Assembly (NCBI GenBank): GCA_900545545.1
Contig: UQZO01000010.1
Location: 1-64,000, forward strand
Length of the DNA stretch: 64,000 nucleotides
Reading direction: 5' to 3'
From: an uncultured Subdoligranulum sp.
GTDB lineage: Bacteria > Bacillota > Clostridia > Oscillospirales > Ruminococcaceae
Positions 25,378 through 33,512 of the stretch are shown piece by piece. How positions within the stretch are numbered: position 1 is the stretch's first letter; each line of letters opens with the position of its first letter. The notes beneath the pieces were generated by a model. That model did no database searches. It saw only the letters and a program-made list of their open reading frames with translations, and was not told the origin of the DNA. The translations under genes were made by a program, and so were the position numbers.

Positions 25378-26069
25378 ATAAAGCCTGTATCGCCGTCATC
25401 GGCGCAGGGGGCAAAACCACGGCGGTGCGCAGTCTGGCGCGCCGCCTTTCGGGCTTTTCGGTGCTGTGGACGACGACCACCCACATCTACCCTGCCGCCC
25501 CCGAAGACTGCCGCCTGCGGCTGCCTGACCCCACGGCGGAAGAACTGGCGGCCGCATTGGCGGAACCCGGCGTGGTCTGCGCCGGGATGCCCGCCGGGGA
25601 GAAATTCTCGGCCCTGGCCCCGGACGTCTGGGCGACAGCCTGTGGGGCGGCGGACTACATTGTCTGCGAGGCGGACGGCGCCCACCGCCTGCCGCTGAAA
25701 CTCCACCGCGCCGACGAGCCGGTGGTCCCCGCCGAGACTACCCACGTTCTGGTGGTGCTGGGGCTTTCGGCCCTGGGGCAGCCCGTAAGGGAGGTGGTGC
25801 ACCGCTATGCCCTGCACCCCGCCTGGGCCGCGGCCCCCGAGACCCCGGTGGGGGTGGCGGAACTGTGCCTGTGTGCCGAGGAAGCCGCCGTCCGCTGCGG
25901 CATGGACAAAAAAAACATCCGCCTGCTGTTCAACCAGGCGGATGACGAAAGGCGTATCGAAGCCGGGCGGCAGGCCGCCGCGTCCCTGGCCCGGCAGGGA
26001 TTTTGCTGCCGGGTGGGGGCGCTGCAAAAAGACGACGCTTTTCTGGCCCCCTGGGTGCTGGGGGAATGA
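25374..26069 (+). CDS. yqeC: Selenium cofactor biosynthesis protein YqeC
   Basis: A 231-residue protein with an N-terminal P-loop-like VIGAGGKTTAVRSLA and the conserved TTTTHIYPA and EADGAHRLPLKL stretches of the YqeC family. YqeC, with YqeB and SelD, marks genomes that make selenium-dependent molybdenum hydroxylases; its chemistry is not settled. The start follows GCGGAGGAACC inside the end of the DUF3343 gene. The next gene, yqeB, is convergent 25 bases away. Confidence 0.9.
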   Translation: MNKACIAVIGAGGKTTAVRSLARRLSGFSVLWTTTTHIYPAAPEDCRLRLPDPTAEELAAALAEPGVVCAGMPAGEKFSALAPDVWATACGAADYIVCEADGAHRLPLKLHRADEPVVPAETTHVLVVLGLSALGQPVREVVHRYALHPAWAAAPETPVGVAELCLCAEEAAVRCGMDKKNIRLLFNQADDERRIEAGRQAAASLARQGFCCRVGALQKDDAFLAPWVLGE

Positions 26070-26094
26070 CTTTCCCCGGGGAATGTGGTACAAT

Positions 26095-26946
26095 TCAGAG
26101 CAGTGAAATGCCCCGTTCTTCGGCGAGGGAGAGCAGTGCTTCCAGCACGCCCCCGGCGATGGCCCGGGCTTTGTCGGAGACGGTATCGCAGTTGGCCACC
26201 TGTTCGGGGCGCGGGTCGATATCGGCGATTTTCAGCCCCCTGGTGACGGGGTAGCCCTGCCGGATGAGGCCCCGCAGCACGCCGTCCAGCGTGGCGGGCA
26301 CTTCCACCCCGCCCACCTTGCCGATGCACTGGCCTTTGTGCACCACGGCGCCGATATCCACAAGGGTACCGGTTTCATCGGGCACAAACTCCATGGGGCC
26401 CGCAGCCGGGGCGTGGATGACCCGTTCGGCGGTATAGCCGCCGATGTTGCCCGGCACCCCGGTGTTGGGGATGGCCGCGCCCTGGCGGATGACCCGGCCC
26501 AGCTGGTGGCCGCGCATGGTCTCCACCACGGCGTCCACATCCTGCCCCGCCGTGAACCCGGGGCCCAGCCCCACCGTGATGGGCGCCATGGCCCGGTTTG
26601 TGCCCAGGTTGCGCTTGGCGAGGATGGCATCCACCACCGCCGCCGGGTGCAAAAGTTCGGCGGCAGCGCAGGTCTCATCCACCAGCAGGGGGATCTCTCC
26701 CGCCGCGGACACCGCCGCGGCGTCCTCCGCCCGGTCGATGCGGCGGCAGACTGCCCCTTCCACCGTGGTGCTGCCCTGCCACACCGCCTCACAGAAGGCG
26801 GCTTTGCGCCGGATGGCCGACGGGTCGGCACATTCCAGCGCCAAGACTTTAAACCCGCAGCGGTGCAGCCGCAGAATGGTACCGGTGGCCAGGTCCCCGG
26901 CGCCCCGGACCAGCACCCAGGGCCGGTTGGCTTTGGTCGTTTCCAT
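26095..26946 (-). CDS. yqeB: Selenium-dependent molybdenum cofactor protein YqeB
   Basis: A 283-residue protein of the EF2563/YqeB family. It begins WVLVRGAGDLATGTILRLH, a Rossmann-like glycine motif, continues with NLGTNRAMAPITVGLGPGF and AAIPNTGVPGNIGGY, and ends with a biotinyl-like strand region VVHKGQCIGKVGGVEVPATL. The start at 26946 follows AAAAAAGGGGGATACAG; the longer open frame upstream crosses the promoter and is rejected. It is a partner of XdhC-like proteins in making the selenium form of the cofactor. It is the only leftward gene inside the yedE-xdhC stretch. Confidence 0.9.
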   Translation of the reverse strand: METTKANRPWVLVRGAGDLATGTILRLHRCGFKVLALECADPSAIRRKAAFCEAVWQGSTTVEGAVCRRIDRAEDAAAVSAAGEIPLLVDETCAAAELLHPAAVVDAILAKRNLGTNRAMAPITVGLGPGFTAGQDVDAVVETMRGHQLGRVIRQGAAIPNTGVPGNIGGYTAERVIHAPAAGPMEFVPDETGTLVDIGAVVHKGQCIGKVGGVEVPATLDGVLRGLIRQGYPVTRGLKIADIDPRPEQVANCDTVSDKARAIAGGVLEALLSLAEERGISLL

Positions 26947-26974
26947 GCTGTATCCCCCTTTTTTGTCTGAAAAC

Positions 26975-27003
26975 ATTGTAACACCGGCGCCCGTTTTGTG
27001 CAA
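26975..27003 (-). promoter_or_regulatory. Sigma-A promoter of yqeB
   Basis: Minus-strand TTGCAC (26998-27003) and TACAAT (26975-26980) with a 17-base spacer, 29 bases before the start codon. Confidence 0.6.
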
Positions 27004-27028
27004 CGGCGCCCTTTGGGAGGGTCCCCCT

Positions 27029-28057
27029 ATGAAATTGATTGCTACCCAGGACGCGGTGGGGCAGGTGCTCTGCCACGACATTACCCAGATCATTCCCGGC
27101 GTGTCCAAAGGGCCGGTGTTCCGCAAGGGGCACATTGTGCAGCCCGAGGATATCCCCGTGTTGCTGCGCTGCGGCAAGGAGCACCTCTACGTCTGGGAGA
27201 AGGATGATTCCATGCTCCACGAGAACGAGGCCGCGGAAATTCTGCGGGACCTGTGCCAGAACGAACACATGACCGCCTCGGAGCCGAAAGAGGGCAAGAT
27301 TGAGCTGACCGCCGACTGTGACGGGCTGTTTTTGGCGGATGCCGGGCGCATCCGGGCCGTCAACGCCCTGGGCCGGATGATGATCGCCACCCGTTCCTCG
27401 GGCTTCGGGGTGAAAAAAGGCGACAAACTCTGCGGCACCCGCATCATCCCGCTGGTGATCGAGAAAACCGCCATGGAGGAAGCCCGCCGGGCGGCGGGGG
27501 CAGAACCCCTTTTGCAGCTGCGGCCTTTCCGGGCGCGGAGCTTCGGCGTAGTGACCACGGGCAGCGAAGTGCAGAAAGGGCTGATCCAGGATGCTTTCAC
27601 CCCGGTGTTGGAAGAAAAGCTGGCGGAGTATGGCTGCACCATGACCGCCCACGCCACCCCCGGGGATGACAGCGAGGCCATCACGGCGGCCATCCTGGAA
27701 ATGGCGGAGGACGGCGTGGAGCTGATTCTTTGCACCGGCGGCATGAGCGTGGACCCCGACGACCGCACGCCCCTGGCCATCCGCCAGAGCGGCGCGGCCA
27801 TTGTGGGGTACGGCGCGCCGGTGTTGCCGGGGGCGATGTTCATGCTGGGGTACCTGCCCGACGGGCGCCCGGTGTGCGGCCTGCCCGGCTGCGTGATGTA
27901 CGCCAAACGGACGATTTTTGACCTGGTACTGCCGCGCCTTTTGGCCGATGTACCGGTAACGGCAGACTGGCTGGCCGGGCTGGGGGTAGGCGGGCTGTGC
28001 CTGAACTGCCCGGAGTGCCATTTCCCCAACTGCGGATTCGGAAAAGGGCTCACATGA
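27029..28057 (+). CDS. MoeA/MogA-like molybdopterin-binding protein with C-terminal cysteine cluster
   Basis: A 342-residue protein. The N-terminal 160 residues resemble the first MoeA-like domain (TQDAVGQVLCHDITQIIPG; FRKGHIVQPEDI). Residues 170-310 form the MPT-binding fold (FGVVTTGSEV, ILCTGGMSVDPDD, VCGLPGCVMY). The last 20 residues hold CLNCPECHFPNC, a C-x2-C-x2-C-x4-C pattern that could bind a metal or an iron-sulphur cluster. The start at 27029 follows TTGGGAGGGTCCCCCT. It probably handles molybdenum insertion or adenylylated molybdopterin for the selenium hydroxylase. Its stop lies in a perfect hairpin just before a dispersed repeat. Confidence 0.82.
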   Translation: MKLIATQDAVGQVLCHDITQIIPGVSKGPVFRKGHIVQPEDIPVLLRCGKEHLYVWEKDDSMLHENEAAEILRDLCQNEHMTASEPKEGKIELTADCDGLFLADAGRIRAVNALGRMMIATRSSGFGVKKGDKLCGTRIIPLVIEKTAMEEARRAAGAEPLLQLRPFRARSFGVVTTGSEVQKGLIQDAFTPVLEEKLAEYGCTMTAHATPGDDSEAITAAILEMAEDGVELILCTGGMSVDPDDRTPLAIRQSGAAIVGYGAPVLPGAMFMLGYLPDGRPVCGLPGCVMYAKRTIFDLVLPRLLADVPVTADWLAGLGVGGLCLNCPECHFPNCGFGKGLT

Positions 28058-28060
28058 GCC

Positions 28061-28245
28061 CTCAAAAGGGGGAACAGTCCCGCACGGCGGTGCCTGACGG
28101 GCCTATTCCCCCTCTTGGACGCCCCCTCGACAAAATGGAACGGCAAACCGCGCACTCGGCGCGCAGCGCCTCGCACACAATTTGCCGCCCCATTTCCCTG
28201 GCGGTGTCAGAGCCGTCGGCGCATGTCCGCCGCCTCTGACGTTTT
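28061..28245 (+). repeat. Structured dispersed repeat, copy A
   Basis: This full copy has three stem domains: stem I GGGGGAA/TTCCCCC (28068-28112) with inner CCCG/CGGG; stem II AAATGG..CGGCAAA/TTTGCCG..CCATTT; stem III GTCAGAG/CTCTGAC near 28206-28240 with apical CGGCGCATGTCCG. A GTTTT tail follows. Immediately upstream is the hairpin AGGGCTCA-CA-TGAGCCCT at the end of the preceding gene. It fills the 28058-28262 gap before moaC and contains no supported gene. Confidence 0.75.
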
Positions 28246-28262
28246 ATCAATAAGGAGAAGTT

Positions 28263-28745
28263 ATGCAACTGACACATATCGACGCGGCGGGTAACGCCAA
28301 CATGGTGGATGTGGGCGAAAAGCCCGCCACCCGGCGCACCGCCGTGGCGGAAGGGTTCATCACCATGAGCCCCGACTGTTTTGCCATCATCGCCGCCGGG
28401 CGCGCCAAAAAGGGCGACGTGCTGGGGGTAGCCCAGGTGGCGGGCATCATGGCCACCAAGCACACGGCGGACCTGATTCCCTTGTGCCACCGGCTGAACC
28501 TGACCAAAAGCGCCGTGACCTTTGAGCTGTTGGAAGAAGGCCATGCCATCCGGGCGGAGTGTACGGTGCAGTGCGTCGGCCCCACCGGCGTGGAGATGGA
28601 GGCCCTGACCGGGGTATCCACCGCGCTGTTGACCATTTACGATATGGCCAAGGCCCTGGACCGCGCCATGCGCATCGACGGTATCCGTCTTTTGGAAAAA
28701 TCCGGCGGCAAGAGCGGCCACTACCAGGCGGAGGCCGCCCCATGA
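28263..28745 (+). CDS. moaC: Cyclic pyranopterin monophosphate synthase MoaC
   Basis: A 160-residue full-length MoaC. It starts LTHIDAAGNANMVDVGEKP, has the active-site stretch KHTADLIPLCHRLNLTKSA and ends with GGKSGHYQ, all typical. It converts the MoaA product to cyclic pyranopterin monophosphate. Ribosome site AAGGAGAAGTT. It overlaps moaA by four bases. Confidence 0.95.
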   Translation: MQLTHIDAAGNANMVDVGEKPATRRTAVAEGFITMSPDCFAIIAAGRAKKGDVLGVAQVAGIMATKHTADLIPLCHRLNLTKSAVTFELLEEGHAIRAECTVQCVGPTGVEMEALTGVSTALLTIYDMAKALDRAMRIDGIRLLEKSGGKSGHYQAEAAP

Positions 28746-29704
28746 CCGACCGCTACGGGCGCCCCATCCGCTACCTGCGCATCTCGCTGACCGACCGGTG
28801 CAACCTGCGCTGCCGCTACTGCATGCCCGCCGAGGGGGTGCCCCTGCGGGCCCACGAGGAGATTCTGCGGTACGAGGAGATCGTAAAGATCGCCAAAGCC
28901 GCCCTTGCCTGCGGCATCGATACCTTTAAACTGACGGGCGGCGAACCGCTGGTGCGGCGGGAAGTACCCGCCCTGGTGGCAGCGCTGAAAGCCCTGCCCG
29001 GCACCCGCCAGGTGACGCTGACCACCAACGGCATTCTGCTGGGGGCACAGCTGGACGCCCTGGCGGCGGCGGGGCTGGACGCCGTGAACATAAGCCTGGA
29101 CACCCTGGACGACGGCCAGTACCATGCTCTCACGCGGCGGGACTACCCCGTGGCGGAGGTGCTAACCACGCTGCGCGCCGCCGCCCGGGTGCTGCCGGTG
29201 AAAGTGAACGCCGTGCTGCTGCCCGAGACCGCCGACCAGTGGCTGCCGCTGGCAAAATTGGCCGACGACCCCGGCGTGGATGTACGGTTTATTGAAGAGA
29301 TGCCCATCGGCAAGGGCGAGACGGACCCCGGCATCTCCAGCGACCGGGTGCTGGCTGTTTTACGCACCGCCTGGCCGGACCTTGCCCCCTGTGAAGAAAA
29401 ACGGGGCAACGGTCCCGCCCACTATTACCAATCCGGGGCGCTCGCCGGGCGCATCGGCTTTATCGATGCGGTGAGCCACCGCTTTTGCGCGCAATGCAAC
29501 CGGCTGCGGCTGACCTGCACGGGGATTTTGCGCCCCTGCCTGTGCTACGACGATGGCATCGATCTGCGGGCGCTGGTGCGCGGCGGCGCGGGCCCTGACG
29601 AACTGAAAAAGGCCGTGGAACAGGCCATTGCCGCCAAGCCCGAAGCCCACTGTTTTGCGGCGGGCCACGGAAGCGAACAGACGATGAATACGATCGGAGG
29701 ATAA
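28742..29704 (+). CDS. moaA: GTP 3',8-cyclase MoaA (radical SAM)
   Basis: A 320-residue radical SAM enzyme with the first cluster motif C-x3-C-x2-C in RCNLRCRYCMP and the second cluster in CAQCNRLRLTCTGILRPC. Other typical stretches are FKLTGGEPLVRREV and TTNGILL. It starts within the moaC stop (ATGA overlap). It carries out the first step of molybdenum cofactor synthesis from GTP. The C-terminal GG dipeptide required in MoaA activation is present (TIGG). Confidence 0.95.
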   Translation: MTDRYGRPIRYLRISLTDRCNLRCRYCMPAEGVPLRAHEEILRYEEIVKIAKAALACGIDTFKLTGGEPLVRREVPALVAALKALPGTRQVTLTTNGILLGAQLDALAAAGLDAVNISLDTLDDGQYHALTRRDYPVAEVLTTLRAAARVLPVKVNAVLLPETADQWLPLAKLADDPGVDVRFIEEMPIGKGETDPGISSDRVLAVLRTAWPDLAPCEEKRGNGPAHYYQSGALAGRIGFIDAVSHRFCAQCNRLRLTCTGILRPCLCYDDGIDLRALVRGGAGPDELKKAVEQAIAAKPEAHCFAAGHGSEQTMNTIGG

Positions 29705-29705
29705 G

Positions 29706-30680
29706 ATGGAAGGAATCGTGCGGGCCGTCTGCCTGAGCCAGGCGCGCGGCACCGAGAAAGTGAACGCAGGCCACGCCGAACTGCGGGCGGACTGGGGCCT
29801 GGTGGGGGACGCCCACGCCGGACACTGGCACCGGCAGGTAAGCCTGCTCAGCGCCGACAAGATCGAGGCGTTCAACGCCAAAGGTGCCAACGTACAGCCC
29901 GGGGCTTTTGGCGAGAATCTCGTGGTGGAGAGGCTGGATTTCCGCGCCATGCCGGTGGGTACCCGGCTGCGCTGCGGACAGGCCCTTTTGGAGATCACCC
30001 AGATCGGCAAGGAGTGCCACAGCCACTGCGCCATCTACCACCGCATGGGCGAGTGCATCATGCCCCACGAGGGGGTATTTGCCAAGGTGCTGGAAGGCGG
30101 CACCGTGGCCGTGGGGGAGGTGATGACGGTGGAGGAGCGCCCGACGCCCCTGCCCTTTCAGGCGGCGGTGATCACCCTCTCCGACCGGTGCGCCGCGGGT
30201 GAGCGGGAGGACAAGAGCGGTCCCACCATCGTGGAACGCTTAACGCAGAACGGCTATGAAATCATCGAGACGCTGCTGCTGCCCGACGACCGGGCAGCCC
30301 TGGAAAAAGAGCTGCGCCGCCTGTGCGACCAGCGGCGGCCCGATTTGATTTTAACCACCGGCGGCACCGGCTTTTCCCCCCGGGATGTGACCCCCGAGGC
30401 TACTTTGGCGGTGGCCCAGCGGCAGGCCCCCGGCATTGCGGAGGCCATCCGTGCCGCCAGTATGCGCATCACCCCCCGGGCGATGCTGGGGCGGGGTGTT
30501 GCGGTGATCCGGGGCAAGACGCTCATCATCAACCTGCCCGGCAGCCCCAAGGCCTGCCACGAGAGCATGGACGTTTTCCTCGACCAGATGCCCCATGCGC
30601 TGACCCTTTTGCGGGGGGCGACGATGGACTGCGGCAGACCTGCCGCAAAAGGGGGAACAGTCCCGCACGGCGGTGCCTGA
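29706..30680 (+). CDS. MOSC domain-MogA fusion protein
   Basis: A 324-residue two-domain protein. Residues 1-143 are a MOSC domain with the conserved cysteine in GKECHSHCAIYHRMGECIM. Residues 150-310 are a MogA/MoaB-like adenylyltransferase domain (AAVITLSDRCAAGEREDKSG, LILTTGGTGFSPRDVTPEA, INLPGSPKA). MogA adenylylates molybdopterin, and MOSC domains bind sulphurated cofactor or carry sulphur. The fusion could place cofactor sulphuration or selenation next to activation. The last residues (AKGGTVPHGGA) are encoded by the start of dispersed repeat copy B. It begins one base after moaA. Confidence 0.9.
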   Translation: MEGIVRAVCLSQARGTEKVNAGHAELRADWGLVGDAHAGHWHRQVSLLSADKIEAFNAKGANVQPGAFGENLVVERLDFRAMPVGTRLRCGQALLEITQIGKECHSHCAIYHRMGECIMPHEGVFAKVLEGGTVAVGEVMTVEERPTPLPFQAAVITLSDRCAAGEREDKSGPTIVERLTQNGYEIIETLLLPDDRAALEKELRRLCDQRRPDLILTTGGTGFSPRDVTPEATLAVAQRQAPGIAEAIRAASMRITPRAMLGRGVAVIRGKTLIINLPGSPKACHESMDVFLDQMPHALTLLRGATMDCGRPAAKGGTVPHGGA

Positions 30681-30785
30681 CGGTCCTATTCCCCCTCTTG
30701 GACGCCCCCTCGACAAAATTTGACGCCAAATTCCCCTGGCGGTGTCTGCGCCGGTCGGCACATGTCCGCCGGCGCAGACGGATTT
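30646..30785 (+). repeat. Structured dispersed repeat, copy B
   Basis: Shorter copy. Stem I (GGGGGAA/TTCCCCC) is kept, and stem II is reduced to AATTTG-ACGC-CAAATT. Stem III is extended to GTCTGCGCCGG/CCGGCGCAGAC with the same apical CGGCACATGTCCG. The first 35 bases lie in the 3-prime end of the MOSC-MogA gene and supply its stop. A hairpin GCGGCAG-AC-CTGCCGC sits directly upstream. The rest fills the gap before modA. Confidence 0.75.
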
Positions 30786-30866
30786 ATACTTTTTCTCTTT
30801 CCTGACAAAGCGTGTAAATCCACGTTTTGAATAGATTTTGCGAAGAGCAAAAAAGGAGATCGTAGT

Positions 30867-31733
30867 ATGAAAAAGTTTCTCTCCCTGCTGCTGGCGGAGC
30901 TGATGGTATGCAGCCTGGCCGCCTGCGGCACCGCCCCGGCCTCCTCGGCGGCACCCGAAGCCACCGCTGCCCCCGCTTCGGCCCAAACGGCAGACGAACC
31001 GGTGGAGCTGGTCGTCTTTGCGGCGGCCTCCCTGACCGAAACGCTGACCGAAATCGCCGAGGATTACAAAGCCGTCGCCCCCAACGTGACGCTGACTTTC
31101 AACTTTGATTCCTCCGGCACGCTGAAAACCCAGATTCAGGAGGGCGCCGCCTGCGACGTCTTTCTCTCGGCGGGGCAAAAGCAGATGGACCAGCTGGACG
31201 CAGCCGCCGACCCCGCGGTAAACACCGAGGGGCTGGATTTTGTGGCCGAAGGCAGCCGCCTGGACCTTCTGGAAAACAAGGTGACCCTCTGCGTGCCCGA
31301 GGGCAACCCCGCGGGCATTACAAGCTTTGACGATCTGGCGGACAAGCTGGCCGCAGGCACCGTGCTGATGGCCATGGGCAACAGCGATGTGCCGGTGGGC
31401 CAGTACACCCAGAAAATCCTTAGCTACTATGGCCTGGACGAAGCCGCCCTGGCCGATGCCGGGGTGCTGACCTACGGCACCAACGTGAAGGAAGTGACCA
31501 CCCAGATCACCGAGGCCAGCGTGGACTGCGGCATCGTGTACGGCACCGACGCCTTCAACGCCGGGCTTTCCGCCGTGGACACCGCCACCGCCGAGATGTG
31601 CGGCCAGGTCATCTACCCCGCCGCCGTGCTGAAAACCTCGGCCCACCCCGAGGAAGCCCAGGCGTTCCTCGACTATCTCTCCACCCCGGAGGCCATGGCC
31701 GTCTTTGAGGCCGTGGGCTTCGCGGCCGTATAA
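30867..31733 (+). CDS. modA: Molybdate-binding lipoprotein ModA
   Basis: A 288-residue lipoprotein (MKKFLSLLLAELMVCSLAAC, lipobox Cys about 20) with a short Ala/Pro linker and a ModA fold: VFAAASLTETLTEIAEDYKA, then FNFDSSGTLKTQIQEGAACDVFLSA, the oxyanion-binding loops. It captures molybdate outside the membrane for ModBC. Ribosome site AAAAAAGGAGATCGTAGT. A terminator-like hairpin follows before modB. Confidence 0.93.
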   Translation: MKKFLSLLLAELMVCSLAACGTAPASSAAPEATAAPASAQTADEPVELVVFAAASLTETLTEIAEDYKAVAPNVTLTFNFDSSGTLKTQIQEGAACDVFLSAGQKQMDQLDAAADPAVNTEGLDFVAEGSRLDLLENKVTLCVPEGNPAGITSFDDLADKLAAGTVLMAMGNSDVPVGQYTQKILSYYGLDEAALADAGVLTYGTNVKEVTTQITEASVDCGIVYGTDAFNAGLSAVDTATAEMCGQVIYPAAVLKTSAHPEEAQAFLDYLSTPEAMAVFEAVGFAAV

Positions 31734-31741
31734 GGCAACGC

Positions 31742-31773
31742 GGCGCGGAAAGGTTTGCTTTCCGCGCCTTTTT
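31742..31773 (+). terminator. Partial terminator (attenuator) between modA and modB
   Basis: An 11-bp perfect stem GGCGCGGAAAG/CTTTCCGCGCC with loop GTTTG and a T5 tail. Because modB and modC lack another promoter that I can see, it probably only reduces read-through, leaving modA in excess. Confidence 0.75.
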
Positions 31774-31787
31774 GTAAGGAGTTTGCA

Positions 31788-32456
31788 ATGGACTGGTTTC
31801 CCCTATACAATTCCCTGCGCATCGCGGCCCTCAGCAGCGTGGTGGTGTTTTTTGCGGGCATCGGCGCGGCCTACTACGCCGCCCGGCTGCCCCGGCTGGT
31901 CAAGGGCGTGCTGGACGCCGTGCTCACGCTGCCCATGGTGCTGCCCCCCACGGTGGTGGGCTACCTTTTGCTGCTGGTATTTGGCAACAAGCGGCCCCTG
32001 GGCCAGCTGCTGGCGCATTTTGACATCCACTTTGTCATGACCTGGTACGGCGGCGTGCTGGCCGCGGCCGTGGTGGCCTTTCCCCTGATGTACCGCACCG
32101 CCCGGGGCGCCTTTGAGAGTTTTGACGAAACCCTGGCCCAGGCCGGGCAGACGCTGGGGCTTTCGGGCCGCTACATCTTCTGGCGCATCCGGATGCCCGC
32201 CTGCCGCCAGGGCATTCTGGCCGGGTTCGTGCTGGCCTTTGCCCGGGCCCTGGGCGAATACGGCGCCACCAGCATGCTCATCGGCTACACGCCGGGGCGC
32301 ACCGCCACCATCTCCACCACGGTGTACCAGCTGTGGCGCACCGGGGACGATGCCGGGGCGCTGTTCTGGGTGGGCGTCAACCTGGCCATCTCGGTGGCTG
32401 TGCTGCTCACCGTCAACGTTCTGGAACGCCCGGCGAAAGGAGGTCCCGCCCGATGA
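31788..32456 (+). CDS. modB: Molybdate ABC transporter permease ModB
   Basis: A 222-residue permease with five to six hydrophobic segments. It has the family stretch LTLPMVLPPTVVGYLLLLVFG and the EAA-like cytoplasmic loop TLAQAGQTLGLSGRYIFWRIRMP. The start at 31788 follows AAGGAGTTTGCA; the in-frame ATG at 31755 lies inside the attenuator. It overlaps modC by four bases. Confidence 0.93.
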   Translation: MDWFPLYNSLRIAALSSVVVFFAGIGAAYYAARLPRLVKGVLDAVLTLPMVLPPTVVGYLLLLVFGNKRPLGQLLAHFDIHFVMTWYGGVLAAAVVAFPLMYRTARGAFESFDETLAQAGQTLGLSGRYIFWRIRMPACRQGILAGFVLAFARALGEYGATSMLIGYTPGRTATISTTVYQLWRTGDDAGALFWVGVNLAISVAVLLTVNVLERPAKGGPAR

Positions 32457-33496
32457 GCCTGTTTGTGGACATTGAAAAAGACCTGGGGGGCTTTCATCTG
32501 GCCGTGCAGCTGGACACCGACACGCCCATCACGGGTCTGCTGGGGGCTTCGGGCTGCGGCAAGAGCCTGACCCTCAAATGCATCGCGGGCATCGAACGCC
32601 CCGACCGGGGCCGCATCGTGCTGGACGGCCGGGTGCTTTTTGATTCAGAATCCCGCATCGACCTGCCGCCCCAACAGCGGCGGGTGGGGTATCTGTTCCA
32701 GCATTACGCCCTTTTCCCCACCATGACGGTGGCGGAAAACATCCGCTGCGGCGCCCACGGGCGGGGCAACCGGGCGGAGCAGGAGCGTATTGTCCGGGAA
32801 ATGGTGGACCGCCTGCAACTGCAGGGGCTGGAACGCCTGCGCCCGGCCCAGCTTTCGGGCGGGCAGGCCCAGCGGGTGGCCCTGGCCCGGATGCTGGCGG
32901 CCCAGCCGGAGATTCTTTTGCTGGACGAACCTTTCTCGGCACTGGACGCCCACCTGCGGGACCAGCTGCAGCCCCAGTTGCGGGAGCTGCTGCGCACCGT
33001 GGGGCGGCAGGCGGTGCTGGTGACCCACAGCCGGGACGAAGCCTACCGGCTGTGCAGCACGCTGTGCATTCTGGACGGCGGGCGCTCTTTGCGCACCGGC
33101 CCCACCAAGGAAGTATTTGCCGACCCGCAGAGTGTGGCGGCGGCGCGGCTGACCGGCTGCAAGAACCTGGCCGAAGCCCGCCGGGTGGACGAAACCACCG
33201 TGGAGGTACCCGGCTGGGGCATCCGGCTGAAAACCGCCCGCCCCGTGCCCCAAAACCTGCGCGCCGTAGGGCTGCGGGCCCACTATTTCAACCCGCGCAC
33301 GGCGGTGAACCGCTTTGGGGTGGTGCCCGCCGGGGCGATGGAGGAGCCCTTTGAGTGGTGCCTGTTGTTCCGGTATGCCGGGCAGGACCCCGGCAGCGAC
33401 CCGCTGTGGTGGCGGATGCCCAAAGACAAAAAAACGGCTGCCATGCCCGCCGAACTGGGCATTGCGCCGGAGAACGTACTGCTGCTGACCGAATAA
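32453..33496 (+). CDS. modC: Molybdate ABC transporter ATP-binding protein ModC
   Basis: A 347-residue ATPase with Walker A GASGCGKS, the signature LSGGQAQRVALARML and Walker B ILLLDEPF. The C-terminal 110 residues after about 235 carry a TOBE-like molybdate-sensing region, although it is divergent. It energises molybdate import by ModAB. The start follows GAAAGGAGGTCCCGCCCG. Confidence 0.92.
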   Translation: MSLFVDIEKDLGGFHLAVQLDTDTPITGLLGASGCGKSLTLKCIAGIERPDRGRIVLDGRVLFDSESRIDLPPQQRRVGYLFQHYALFPTMTVAENIRCGAHGRGNRAEQERIVREMVDRLQLQGLERLRPAQLSGGQAQRVALARMLAAQPEILLLDEPFSALDAHLRDQLQPQLRELLRTVGRQAVLVTHSRDEAYRLCSTLCILDGGRSLRTGPTKEVFADPQSVAAARLTGCKNLAEARRVDETTVEVPGWGIRLKTARPVPQNLRAVGLRAHYFNPRTAVNRFGVVPAGAMEEPFEWCLLFRYAGQDPGSDPLWWRMPKDKKTAAMPAELGIAPENVLLLTE

Positions 33497-33512
33497 AAGG
33501 AGGAGACAAGCG

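Noticed and set aside
28058..28262. Molybdenum cofactor riboswitch in front of moaC
   Set aside because: The sequence is a dispersed repeat also found after xdhC and, truncated, behind an ABC exporter gene. A cofactor riboswitch would sit only in front of cofactor genes, and I do not see the known Moco motif core.
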